Source: Chelatococcus sp. YT9 (GTDB lineage Bacteria; Pseudomonadota; Alphaproteobacteria; Rhizobiales; Beijerinckiaceae). From it: a stretch of DNA of 64,000 nt. This document shows positions 44,274 to 52,736 of the stretch, piece by piece; positions within the stretch are counted from its first letter, which is position 1, and each line of letters starts with the position of its first letter. The stretch lies in the NCBI RefSeq assembly GCF_018398315.1, contig NZ_JAHBRW010000001.1:3170501-3234500 (forward strand). Reading direction: 5' to 3'. A model generated the notes under the pieces. It made no database searches. It saw only the letters and a program-made list of their open reading frames with translations, and was not told the DNA's origin. Both the position numbers and the translations under genes were made by a program.

Positions 44274-45584
44274 TTACTTCGCAGCCGCTTGCGTGCCCTG
44301 GCCGCCGCACTTGCCCGTCTTGACGTTGAAATTGCCGCAGGACAGGGGGGCTCTCCAGTCCGAGATCAGGTCCTTGGAACCGTCGAGGTAGTCGGACCAT
44401 TCATCGCCGACGACGAGCCCTGGCGTCTGGGACACGATGTTGAATTGGCCGTTGTCCTGGATCTCGCCGATCAGCACGGGCTTCGTGATGTGGTGGTTCG
44501 GCATCATCGCCGAGAAACCGCCGGAGAGATTGGGGACAGCCACACCGACGAGCGCATCGATCACCTTGTCCGGATCCGTGGTGCCCGCCTTCTCGACGGC
44601 CTTCACCCACATGTTGAAGCCAATGTAATGGGCTTCCATCGGATCGTTGGTGACGCGCTTGTCGTTCTTGGTGAAGGCCTTCCACGCCTTGATGAACGCG
44701 GCGTTCTCCGGCACGTCGACAGACTGGAAATAGTTCCAGGCGGCGAGATGGCCGACGAGCGGCTTCGTGTCGATGCCGGCCAGTTCCTCCTCGCCGACTG
44801 AGAACGCGACGACGGGGATGTCGGTAGCCTTTATGCCCTGGTTGGCGAGTTCCTTGTAGAATGGCACGTTGGCATCGCCGTTGATCGTCGAGACAACGGC
44901 GGTCTTCTTGCCGGACGAGCCGAACTTCTTGATGTCGGCCACGATCGTCTGCCAGTCGGAATGCCCGAATGGCGTGTAGTTGATCATGATGTCTTCGGCC
45001 TTGACGCCTTTCTGCTGCAGATAAGCCTCAAGGATCTTGTTGGTCGTGCGTGGATAGACATAGTCCGTGCCAGCCAGAACCCAGCGTTGTACGCCTTCGT
45101 TCTCCATCAGATAGTCGACAGCTGGAATGGCCTGCTGGTTCGGCGCCGCGCCTGTGTAGAAGATATTGCGAGAGGATTCCTCGCCTTCGTATTGAACGGG
45201 ATAGAACAGGATACCGTTCAACTCCTCGAAGACTGGAAGAACTGATTTGCGGGACACGGAGGTCCAGGCTCCGAAGACCGCAGCGACCTTATCCTTTGTC
45301 AGAAGTTCGCGCGCTTTTTCCGCGAAGAGCGGCCAGTTGGACGCCGGGTCAACAACGACGGCTTCCAGCTTCTTGCCAAGGATGCCGCCCTTCTTGTTTT
45401 GCTCTTCGATGAGCATCAGCATGACGTCCTTCAACGTCGTTTCGCTGATCGCCATCGTGCCGGACAAGGAATGAAGGACACCGACCTTGATGGTGTCGTC
45501 AGCGGCGTGAGGGGCTCCCCCGGAAATCGCCAGTCCTGCTGCCAGAGCAAGGGTGGCGCATGCACGTCTCAAGCCATTCTTCAT
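44274..45584 (-). CDS. urtA: urea ABC transporter substrate-binding protein UrtA
   Basis: This 436-residue periplasmic protein is called from ATG 45584 behind GGGAGA. The signal peptide (ACATLALAAGLAISGGAPHA) precedes IKVGVLHSLSGTMAISETTLKDV and VVDPASNWPLFAEKARELL, both UrtA hallmarks; FGAWTSVSRKSVLPVFEELNGILFYPVQYEGEE follows. The C-terminal CGNFNVKTGKCGG is also usual. It binds urea for UrtBCDE. A sigma-54 promoter lies 43-58 nt upstream, so the transporter is probably induced by nitrogen limitation through NtrC. Confidence 0.97.
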   Translation of the reverse strand: MKNGLRRACATLALAAGLAISGGAPHAADDTIKVGVLHSLSGTMAISETTLKDVMLMLIEEQNKKGGILGKKLEAVVVDPASNWPLFAEKARELLTKDKVAAVFGAWTSVSRKSVLPVFEELNGILFYPVQYEGEESSRNIFYTGAAPNQQAIPAVDYLMENEGVQRWVLAGTDYVYPRTTNKILEAYLQQKGVKAEDIMINYTPFGHSDWQTIVADIKKFGSSGKKTAVVSTINGDANVPFYKELANQGIKATDIPVVAFSVGEEELAGIDTKPLVGHLAAWNYFQSVDVPENAAFIKAWKAFTKNDKRVTNDPMEAHYIGFNMWVKAVEKAGTTDPDKVIDALVGVAVPNLSGGFSAMMPNHHITKPVLIGEIQDNGQFNIVSQTPGLVVGDEWSDYLDGSKDLISDWRAPLSCGNFNVKTGKCGGQGTQAAAK

Positions 45585-45626
45585 GTTTGACGTCTCCCAC
45601 CTCGGGATTGTTTGCGGGAGAAATCT

Positions 45627-45642
45627 CGCAAGCCCTGTGCCA
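45627..45642 (-). promoter_or_regulatory. sigma-54 promoter of urtA
   Basis: Read on the minus strand, TGGCAC (45642-45637), five bases, then TTGCG (45631-45627) matches the -24/-12 consensus TGGCAC-N5-TTGCW with both invariant GG and GC in the right spacing. Transcription would begin near 45616, leaving a leader of about 32 nt before urtA. Confidence 0.85.
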
Positions 45643-45740
45643 TGCCGCGCCAAGTGGCGGCTGCAGCCGGTGCGGCAAGAAAAATCCGGCCGCCAACCCG
45701 CCGCGCGCCGAAAGCCGACCCGAGTTTCGCTTCTCAGTGC

Positions 45741-45784
45741 GCCTAAATCCTAGGCAGCCTCGATCTAAGGCAGAAAATTTGCCT
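45741..45784. promoter_or_regulatory. inverted repeats upstream of the urtA promoter
   Basis: GCCTA/TAGGC (45741-45755, five-base spacer) and AGGCA/TGCCT (45768-45784, seven-base spacer) lie about 100-140 nt upstream of the sigma-54 promoter, where an enhancer-binding protein would bind. They do not match the classical NtrC site GCAC-N5-GGTGC well, so the activator is uncertain. Confidence 0.35.
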
Positions 45785-46054
45785 ACGGTTTGCGCATTTA
45801 GGTCGCCGATTGGGCGGAAGCTAAGCTTTCTCCTCATTGGAGCGCGATTTTATGCGATTGCTAACTGCAAACGGGGGCCCCAAATACACGAATTTGTGAG
45901 ATCGAAGTGACTAGGGGAATGCTGCCGATACCACCTGCGCAAGGAGATGGAGGTGTTTCGATCTGTCATGTAACGTAAAGTATTAATCTCAATAGTACGT
46001 GCATAACTACGTATATACGAATAACGGCCGGAGGTGATGCGCGTTTAGGCAATT

Positions 46055-46071
46055 TTTAGAATAAATCTAAA
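46055..46071 (+). promoter_or_regulatory. ICE/Irr-type iron box upstream of the ferric importer
   Basis: TTTAGAATAAATCTAAA is an inverted repeat (TTTAGA, five bases, TCTAAA) that closely matches the iron-control element bound by Irr in Rhizobiales (TTTAGAA-N3-TTCTAAA). It lies about 215 nt before the binding-protein start. A perfect palindrome CGTATATACG at 46010-46019 is nearby. The rest of the 700-nt urtA-fbpA spacer is AT-richer than average and holds no gene. Confidence 0.7.
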
Positions 46072-46286
46072 CTAGAGTATAGTATCTTTTATTGCGTTAG
46101 ACACGTTGCCTTCTCCTCCAAAGTGTGGCCATTTCCGCTCGCGCGTATAACGCTGCGAGTGCCGGCTGTGTTCGAGCCGTGGTTCGCCCAGGCGTCAGCG
46201 CGGACTGAGAGGTGGCTGTCTTCACCGGTGTTCGGGGGGAGCAGTCGTCGATCAACGGCGGAATGGGAACGGGTCAGGAGGAGTTC

Positions 46287-47324
46287 ATGTCCATCAATCG
46301 GATCGCACGGGTTGCTTGCCTCGCCGGAATTGCGGGCCTTTCAGCAGGCTTCTCCACGGCGGTTTCGGCCGCGGAGGAAGTGACGCTCTACACAACCCGT
46401 GAGCCGGGCTTGATCAAGCCGCTGCTCGACGCCTTCACCGAGAAGAGCGGGATTCAGGTCAAGACGCTCTTCGTCAAGGATGGGCTGGCCGAACGCGTCG
46501 CGACCGAAGGTGCGAACTCGCCGGCGGACGTCCTGATGACGGTCGACTTTGGCAATCTCATTGATCTCGTCGACAAGGGCGTCGTGCAGCCTGTGAAGTC
46601 GGACGCGCTGAACGCCGCGATCCCGGCCAATTTGCGCGATGCGGATGGCCGCTGGTTCGCGCTGTCGACCCGCGCGCGCGTCCTTTATGCCTCCAAGGAC
46701 CGCACGGACCTCAAGTCTTTCACTTATGAGGACCTGGCTGATCCCAAGTGGAAGGGCAAGGTCTGCATCCGCGCCGGCCAGCATCCGTACAACACAGCCC
46801 TGATCGCCAACATGATTGCCAAGGATGGCGCGGCGAAGACGGAGGAGTGGTTGAAGGGCGTGAAGGCCAATCTTGCGCGCAAGGCGGGCGGCGGCGATCG
46901 TGATGTCGCGCGCGATATCTTGGGCGGCATCTGTGACGTGGGCCTCGCCAATTCCTATTATGTCGGCTTGATGCGCTCGGGTGCTGGCGGGCCCGACCAG
47001 GTCAAGTGGGGCGAGGCCATCAACGTCATCCTGCCGACCTTCGAGAAGGGCGGCACGCATGTGAACGTGTCCGGCGCGGCTGTCGCCAAGAACGCGCCCC
47101 ATGCGGCGAACGCCGTTAAGCTCATCGAGTTCCTCGCGTCGGATGACGCGCAGGAGCTCTACGCCAAGGCGAATTTCGAGTATCCGGTGAAGGCTGGCGT
47201 GAAGGCTGATCCGATCATTGCCAGCTTTGGCGAGCTTAAAATCGATCCGGCCGAACTCACCGCCATAGGCAAGAACCGCAAGGCGGCAAGCGAGCTCGCC
47301 GACAAGGTCGGCTTCGATAACTAA
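46287..47324 (+). CDS. ferric iron ABC transporter substrate-binding protein (FbpA/FutA type)
   Basis: This 345-residue periplasmic protein is called from ATG 46287 behind AGGAGG. The signal peptide ends SAAEE. The mature part starts VTLYTTREPGLIKPLLDAF, then FVKDGLAERVATEGANSPADVLMTVDFGNL and LANSYYVGLM, whose paired Tyr residues coordinate Fe3+ in the family. It captures ferric iron for the permease encoded downstream. The Irr-type box upstream fits expression at low iron. A hairpin follows the stop codon. Confidence 0.92.
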   Translation: MSINRIARVACLAGIAGLSAGFSTAVSAAEEVTLYTTREPGLIKPLLDAFTEKSGIQVKTLFVKDGLAERVATEGANSPADVLMTVDFGNLIDLVDKGVVQPVKSDALNAAIPANLRDADGRWFALSTRARVLYASKDRTDLKSFTYEDLADPKWKGKVCIRAGQHPYNTALIANMIAKDGAAKTEEWLKGVKANLARKAGGGDRDVARDILGGICDVGLANSYYVGLMRSGAGGPDQVKWGEAINVILPTFEKGGTHVNVSGAAVAKNAPHAANAVKLIEFLASDDAQELYAKANFEYPVKAGVKADPIIASFGELKIDPAELTAIGKNRKAASELADKVGFDN

Positions 47325-47337
47325 CCGATGACGCGCC

Positions 47338-47358
47338 GCCCTCCTGCTTCAGGAGGGC
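47338..47358 (+). terminator. hairpin between binding-protein and permease genes
   Basis: GCCCTCCTG (47338-47346) and CAGGAGGGC (47350-47358) form a perfect nine-pair stem with loop CTT, 13 nt after the stop codon. No T-run follows. Such hairpins between a binding-protein gene and its permease often stabilise the 5' message or attenuate read-through. Confidence 0.55.
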
Positions 47359-47424
47359 TGTGCATATGTTCGAGCCGCGGTCCGTTACAGGACTGCGGCT
47401 TCTTGCCGTGTCAGAGCCATCTGA

Positions 47425-49221
47425 ATGTTTCTTGGGTCGTCCGCACCTACCGATCGGACCGGCGTGACGTCCGGCCGAGCAGCCGCGCGCGGTCGCGCGC
47501 CCGGGCCGCACGGGCGCGGCTGGCTTCTTGCAGGGATTGCGGTTGCTCTTCTGGCGTTGGCCCCGATCCTGGCGATCGTGGCTGTAGCTGGCGGCGCGGC
47601 GGAAGGCGTCTGGCCACATCTTGTTGCTTATGTCTTACCCGAGGCCATGCGACAGACGGCCGTGCTCGTGGCTGGAGTCGGTATCCTTGTCGTTGTTATG
47701 GGCACCTGCCTCGCGTGGCTCGTCGTGGCTTATGATTTCCCCGGCCGCCGCTTGCTGGAATGGGCACTGCTGCTACCACTGGCGATGCCGACTTATATCG
47801 TCGCTTATGCGTATCTCGATGTGCTGCATCCGATCGGTCCCGTGCAGAGCTTCCTGCGCGCCTTATTCGGCATCACCAATCCGCGCGATCTGAGCTTTCC
47901 CGACGTGCGTTCGATGGGGGGGTGCATCCTTCTCCTCAGCATCGTGCTTTACCCTTATGTCTATGCCTCAGTGCGGGCGACCTTCCTCGTCCAGGCGGGC
48001 GGAGTGGTAGAGGCTTCCCATTCGCTCGGTGCGGGACGTTTCCGGACCTTCCTTTCCATCGCGGTTCCTCTGGCCCGCCCGGCTATCGTCGCGGGAGCAA
48101 CGCTAGCGTTGCTGGAAACACTGAACGACATCGGCGCGTCGGAATTTCTCGGCGTCAGAACGCTGACAGTGTCGATCTACGCAACCTGGATCAATCGCTC
48201 CAGCCTCGCTGGCGCGGCTCAGATTGCGCTGTTCATGCTCGCCGTCGTCATTACCCTCGTCGTGATCGAGCGCATCGCTCGTCGGCACGCCGACTACGCC
48301 GATGCCGAGCCCGGCAGGCTGACTCCCAAACAGCTCAGGGGGTGGGGCGCGGTAGCGGCCACGTTCATTGCGGCCATGCCGGTTTTCGTTGGCTTTGTCA
48401 TTCCGGTGCTGCACCTGTGCAACGAGGCTTACAAGCGTCTGCGCTTTGCAGGCTTCTCCCACAGCCTCCTTGATGCGATCCGCAACACCGCTTCTCTCGC
48501 ACTCGTGGCAACGGCCGTGACGCTTGCGCTCGGCGCCTGCGTGATCGTCGCGCTGCGCCTTGCGGCTCACCGCGGCCCGCGGCAGGTGCGACGCGCGGGT
48601 CTCACCGCGCGCATCGCGAGCCTCGGCTATGCTGTGCCCGGCACCGTGCTTGCCATCGGCCTCATGGTGCCACTCGCCACCATCGATAACGCGGTCGACG
48701 CGGCCCTGCGCGCGAGCCTCGGTATATCAACCGGGCTGGTCCTCTCGGGAACTGTCGTCGCCCTGATCTATGCCTATGCTGTCCGCTTCCTCGCCCTCGC
48801 GGTTGGCGGGCTGGAGGCGGGACTTGGTAAGGTGCCGCTGACCCTCGATGATGCGGCGCGAACGCTCGGCGCCCATTCAGGTGGGTTGATCAGGCGCATC
48901 CATCTGCCGCTTCTGTGGCCGGCGATCGCCTCTGCCGCAATTCTGATTTTCGTCGACTGCATGAAGGAACTGCCGGCTACCCTATTGCTGCGGCCGCTTG
49001 ATTTTGAGACGCTTGCCACCCAGCTCTACGCGGAGGCGTCGCGCGGGACTTATGAGGACGGGGCGATCGCCGCCTTGCTCATCGTGCTGGTCGGCTTCCT
49101 CCCGGTGGTGTGGCTGGCGCGGCTCAGCAGGCATGGCTGGGTGCGGCCACACCGCGCCACATCGGGCCGTGCCGACGATATTGATGGGGACTTGTCTGCC
49201 GGGCGACAACCTGGCTTTTGA
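47425..49221 (+). CDS. ferric iron ABC transporter permease (FbpB type)
   Basis: This protein has up to 598 residues; GTG 47464 is an alternative start and neither has a good ribosome-binding site. It is a double-length permease with two copies of the inner-membrane component: the first has EASHSLGAGRFRTFLSIAVPLARPAIVAG, the second has DDAARTLGAHSGGLIRRIHLPLLWPAI, each with the EAA-type ATPase contact. This is the FbpB/AfuB/SfuB layout for Fe3+ import. No ATPase gene follows; the riboswitch and gcvP come next, so the ATPase must be encoded elsewhere. Confidence 0.9.
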   Translation: MFLGSSAPTDRTGVTSGRAAARGRAPGPHGRGWLLAGIAVALLALAPILAIVAVAGGAAEGVWPHLVAYVLPEAMRQTAVLVAGVGILVVVMGTCLAWLVVAYDFPGRRLLEWALLLPLAMPTYIVAYAYLDVLHPIGPVQSFLRALFGITNPRDLSFPDVRSMGGCILLLSIVLYPYVYASVRATFLVQAGGVVEASHSLGAGRFRTFLSIAVPLARPAIVAGATLALLETLNDIGASEFLGVRTLTVSIYATWINRSSLAGAAQIALFMLAVVITLVVIERIARRHADYADAEPGRLTPKQLRGWGAVAATFIAAMPVFVGFVIPVLHLCNEAYKRLRFAGFSHSLLDAIRNTASLALVATAVTLALGACVIVALRLAAHRGPRQVRRAGLTARIASLGYAVPGTVLAIGLMVPLATIDNAVDAALRASLGISTGLVLSGTVVALIYAYAVRFLALAVGGLEAGLGKVPLTLDDAARTLGAHSGGLIRRIHLPLLWPAIASAAILIFVDCMKELPATLLLRPLDFETLATQLYAEASRGTYEDGAIAALLIVLVGFLPVVWLARLSRHGWVRPHRATSGRADDIDGDLSAGRQPGF

Positions 49222-49253
49222 CTTATTGGCTGTTTTGAGTAGCTTGCAGCCGG

Positions 49254-49426
49254 CAGCAGCGGGAGAGACTCGGCTTTGTGCCGAGCGCCGAAGGAGCAAC
49301 CGCCCCGGAATCTCTCAGGCAAAAGGACCGCTGCCGCACGACGACATCTGGAAAGTGAGGCCGGAGCATCGCGCTTCGTGCATCCGCCGACGGGATAACG
49401 CTCTCAGGCAAAGAAACAGATGGGGC
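49254..49426 (+). promoter_or_regulatory. tandem glycine riboswitch
   Basis: Two glycine aptamers stand in tandem, each with the conserved core CTCTCAGGCAAA: the first spans about 49255-49334 (GGGAGAGA ... CTCTCAGGCAAAAGGACCG), the second about 49345-49424 (CATCTGGAAAG ... CTCTCAGGCAAAGAAACAGATG), with closing P1 stems CAGC/GCTG and CATCTG/CAGATG. It lies upstream of gcvP, the standard target. No intrinsic terminator is evident between the aptamers and gcvP, so the mechanism is unclear. Confidence 0.93.
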
Positions 49427-49460
49427 ACCACGGAGGCCGCGAGGCCGAAGGAGGTTAGCC

Positions 49461-49496
49461 ATGGCTCCAGCGATCGCCGCGATTGCTGGTCCATGA
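49461..49496 (+). CDS. putative 11-codon leader peptide after the glycine riboswitch
   Basis: ATG 49461 is preceded by a full AAGGAGG (49449-49455) with ideal spacing and encodes MAPAIAAIAGP followed by TGA at 49494. The ribosome-binding site is stronger than that of gcvP, 75 nt downstream. It could couple riboswitch state to gcvP translation, or be a relic of another gene's start. Peptide function is not implied. Confidence 0.4.
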   Translation: MAPAIAAIAGP

Positions 49497-49570
49497 TCGG
49501 CTTTCTGAGGCGCTAAGGCCCCGGGGTAAACCATTCTGAGCCGCCTGATCCTGCGCCCGAGGTGTTATTG

Positions 49571-52444
49571 ATGACCGATCTCGAATTTCTCCTCAGCCGG
49601 ACAGGTTCCGGCTTCGCCCGCCGCCATATCGGCCCGTCCGCGGCCGATATCGCCTCGATGCTCCAAGCCGTCGGCGGCGGCAGTCTCGGCGGGCTGATTA
49701 ATGAGACGCTTCCGCGCTCCATCCGCCAGGAAAAACCGCTCGATTTCGGCCGCGGGCTCACTGAGCGAGAGGCGCTGGCGGAACTCGGTCGTGTCGCGGC
49801 TCAGAACGAGGTTTTCACCTCACTGATTGGCCAAGGCTATTACGGGACGTTGCTGCCGGCTGTCATCCAGCGCAACATTCTCGAAAATCCGGCCTGGTAC
49901 ACAGCCTACACCCCCTACCAGCCAGAAATCAGCCAGGGCCGGCTCGAGGCGCTGGTCAATTTCCAGACTATGATCGCCGACCTGACAGGCCTTGACGTGG
50001 CCAATGCCTCGCTGCTCGACGAGGGCACGGCTGCTGCTGAAGCCATGGCTATGTCCAAGCGCGTGGCGAAATCAAAGGCCAATGCCTTCTTCGTTGATGC
50101 TGGCTGTCATCCCCAGACCATAGCCGTCATCCGCACCCGCGCCGAGCCGCTCGGCTGGGAGGTCATCGTCGGTGATCCCGAGAAGGATCTCGATCCCGCC
50201 GCCGTCTTTGGCGCCATCTTCCAGTATCCCGGCACTGACGGTCACGTGCGAGATCTCCGCCAAACGATTGCGGCGATCAAGGGCGCCGGTGGTATCGCCG
50301 TGGTGGCAACTGATCTGCTCGCCCTCACCGTCCTCGCATCTCCGGGCGACCTGGGGGCAGACCTGGCGGTCGGCACAAGCCAGCGCTTTGGGGTGCCGAT
50401 GGGCTTCGGTGGCCCGCATGCCGCCTTCATGGCGACCCGCGACGCCTACAAGCGCTCGCTGCCGGGTCGGCTCGTCGGCGTCTCCGTGGATGCGCGCGGC
50501 GCAGCGGCCTATCGTCTCGCGTTGCAGACCCGCGAGCAGCATATCCGCCGTGAGAAGGCGACGTCCAATATCTGCACTGCGCAGGTGCTGCTCGCCGTCA
50601 TCGCCTCCATGTATGCCGTCTATCACGGGCCTGAGGGGCTGAAGGCAATCGCCGAAAATGTCCACGCCAAAACCGCGCGCTTGGCGGCCGGCCTGTCGCA
50701 GATCGGGCATCCGGTCGAGCAGGGCACCTTTTTCGACACGGTCACCGTCAAGACCGGCAGCCGGCGGGACGAGATCATCGCCCGCGCCCGCGCGGCCCGC
50801 ATCAATCTACGCGTCTATCCCGGCGACGACGGCCGCATCGGCATCAGCCTCGACGAGACCACGACCGAGGCGACCGTCGAGGCCGTATGGGCGGCCTTCG
50901 GCGGCCATATGAGCTACGGCAGCGTGCTCTCAGAGGCCAAGCTGCCGCAGGCCCTGCTCCGCCAGTCGCCTTATCTGACGCATCCTGTCTTTCATCGTTA
51001 TCGCTCCGAGACGGAACTTCTGCGCTACATGCGAAAGCTCTCCGACAGGGATCTCGCGCTCGACCGCGCCATGATCCCCCTCGGATCCTGCACAATGAAG
51101 CTGAACGCCACGGCGGAGATGATCCCGATCACTTGGCCGGGCTTCTCCTCGCTTCATCCCTTCGTGCCGGCCGAGCAGGCGCGGGGGTATGCCGCGATGA
51201 TCAGCGACCTAGAGGCCAAGCTCGCCGAGGTGACGGGTTATGACGCCGTCTCGCTCCAGCCGAACTCCGGCGCCCAGGGCGAGTATGCGGGGCTTCTCGC
51301 CATCCGTGCCTACCACCTGAGCCGGGGGGAAGGCCATCGCCGGGTCTGCCTCATTCCATCATCGGCACATGGCACCAATCCGGCTTCGGCACAGATGGTC
51401 GGCATGGAGGTCGTGGTCGTCGCCTGTGACGCCTCCGGCAATGTGGACCTCGCCGATCTCACGGCCAAGGCCGAGGCGCATCGTGACGACCTCGCAGCGA
51501 TCATGATCACCTATCCCTCGACCCATGGCGTGTTCGAGGAGCACATCCGCGACATCTGCGACGTGGTGCATGCCAACGGCGGTCAGGTCTATCTCGACGG
51601 CGCCAATCTCAACGCCCAGGTCGGGCTGTCGCAGCCGGGCAAGTATGGCGCCGACGTCAGCCACCTCAACCTGCACAAGACCTTCTGCATCCCACATGGG
51701 GGTGGTGGCCCTGGCGTTGGCCCTATCGGCGTGAAGGCGCATCTCGCTCCGTTCCTGCCCGGACATCCGGAGCGCGCCGATCTCGGTGGGGTTGTCGGAC
51801 CGGTCTCGGCAGCACCCTTCGGTTCGGCATCGATCCTGCCGATCTCCTGGACCTACATGCTGATGATGGGTGGCGAGGGGCTCGAGCTTGCGACGTCCGT
51901 CGCGATCCTCAACGCCAATTACATCGCCTCGCGCTTGGGTGAATATTATCCGGTGCTCTACTCCGGCAACAACGGCCGGGTTGCGCATGAGTGCATCCTC
52001 GACCTGCGCCCGCTCAAGGAGACATCGGGCGTCACCGTCGACGACGTCGCCAAGCGCCTGATCGACTTCGGCTTCCACGCGCCGACCATGAGCTTCCCCG
52101 TACCGGGTACGCTGATGATCGAGCCGACCGAATCCGAGTCGAAATACGAGCTGGACCGGTTCATCGATGCGATGATCGCCATTCGCGGCGAGATCCGCGC
52201 GGTGGAGGAAGGCCGTTGGCCGGTGGCGGAGAGCCCGCTGCGCAATGCGCCGCATACGGTGCATGACCTCGCCGACGACAATTGGAACCGTCCCTACACC
52301 CGGGCGGAGGGCGTGTTCCCGCTGGGCGCGCAGCGTCAGGACAAGTATTGGTCCCCGGTCAACCGCGTCGACAACGCCTACGGCGACCGCAACCTCGTCT
52401 GCTCCTGCCCTCCGATGGAGGACTATCAGCAGGCGGCGGAATAG
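49571..52444 (+). CDS. gcvP: glycine dehydrogenase, P protein (single chain)
   Basis: This 957-residue P protein is called from ATG 49571. The N-terminal half starts [17 protein letters not shown]. The C-terminal half carries the PLP lysine K703 in [21 protein letters not shown]. It decarboxylates glycine and passes the methylamine to the GcvH lipoyl arm. The family's single-chain form is intact. gcvT and gcvH do not adjoin; gcvP is alone behind the riboswitch. The last residues ([17 protein letters not shown]) are the usual C-terminus. Confidence 0.97.
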   Translation: MTDLEFLLSRTGSGFARRHIGPSAADIASMLQAVGGGSLGGLINETLPRSIRQEKPLDFGRGLTEREALAELGRVAAQNEVFTSLIGQGYYGTLLPAVIQRNILENPAWYTAYTPYQPEISQGRLEALVNFQTMIADLTGLDVANASLLDEGTAAAEAMAMSKRVAKSKANAFFVDAGCHPQTIAVIRTRAEPLGWEVIVGDPEKDLDPAAVFGAIFQYPGTDGHVRDLRQTIAAIKGAGGIAVVATDLLALTVLASPGDLGADLAVGTSQRFGVPMGFGGPHAAFMATRDAYKRSLPGRLVGVSVDARGAAAYRLALQTREQHIRREKATSNICTAQVLLAVIASMYAVYHGPEGLKAIAENVHAKTARLAAGLSQIGHPVEQGTFFDTVTVKTGSRRDEIIARARAARINLRVYPGDDGRIGISLDETTTEATVEAVWAAFGGHMSYGSVLSEAKLPQALLRQSPYLTHPVFHRYRSETELLRYMRKLSDRDLALDRAMIPLGSCTMKLNATAEMIPITWPGFSSLHPFVPAEQARGYAAMISDLEAKLAEVTGYDAVSLQPNSGAQGEYAGLLAIRAYHLSRGEGHRRVCLIPSSAHGTNPASAQMVGMEVVVVACDASGNVDLADLTAKAEAHRDDLAAIMITYPSTHGVFEEHIRDICDVVHANGGQVYLDGANLNAQVGLSQPGKYGADVSHLNLHKTFCIPHGGGGPGVGPIGVKAHLAPFLPGHPERADLGGVVGPVSAAPFGSASILPISWTYMLMMGGEGLELATSVAILNANYIASRLGEYYPVLYSGNNGRVAHECILDLRPLKETSGVTVDDVAKRLIDFGFHAPTMSFPVPGTLMIEPTESESKYELDRFIDAMIAIRGEIRAVEEGRWPVAESPLRNAPHTVHDLADDNWNRPYTRAEGVFPLGAQRQDKYWSPVNRVDNAYGDRNLVCSCPPMEDYQQAAE

Positions 52445-52736
52445 GGACACGATTGGTTATCCCGGGACGCGCGACAAGCGCGGAGCCGGGAGTGCATGAG
52501 CACCGTCGGTGATCGATAGGCGAGCGCGGTGTTCATGGATCCCCTTCCCGACCGGCTTCGCCGGTCGTCGGGGATGACAAACTGCTCATCCACCTGCGCT
52601 TCCGTGTCATCCCCGGCGGACTGCATAGCAGCCCGGGAAGGGGATCCAGGAACCGCACGGCCTGATCGCCGACAGTGGTCATGGTGCCCGGGCCCGCCTT
52701 CGGCCGTCCCGGGATAACCTGCTTGGTTTGCCCACT
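52445..52736. repeat. palindromic repeat region between gcvP and mmsA
   Basis: No gene is visible. GGATCCCCTTCCCG (52537-52550) and CGGGAAGGGGATCC (52634-52647) are exact inverted 14-mers about 80 nt apart. Between them, CGACCGGC and GCCGGTCG (52549-52568) make another stem and GGGGATGACA/TGTCATCCCC a further one. The structure is a typical chromosomal palindromic element of this group and lies between convergent genes, where it may also end transcription. Confidence 0.75.

Noticed and set aside
46010-46019. Palindrome CGTATATACG near the iron box as a second operator
   Set aside because: A ten-base AT-rich palindrome alone is too short to claim as a separate site; it is noted only with the ICE box.
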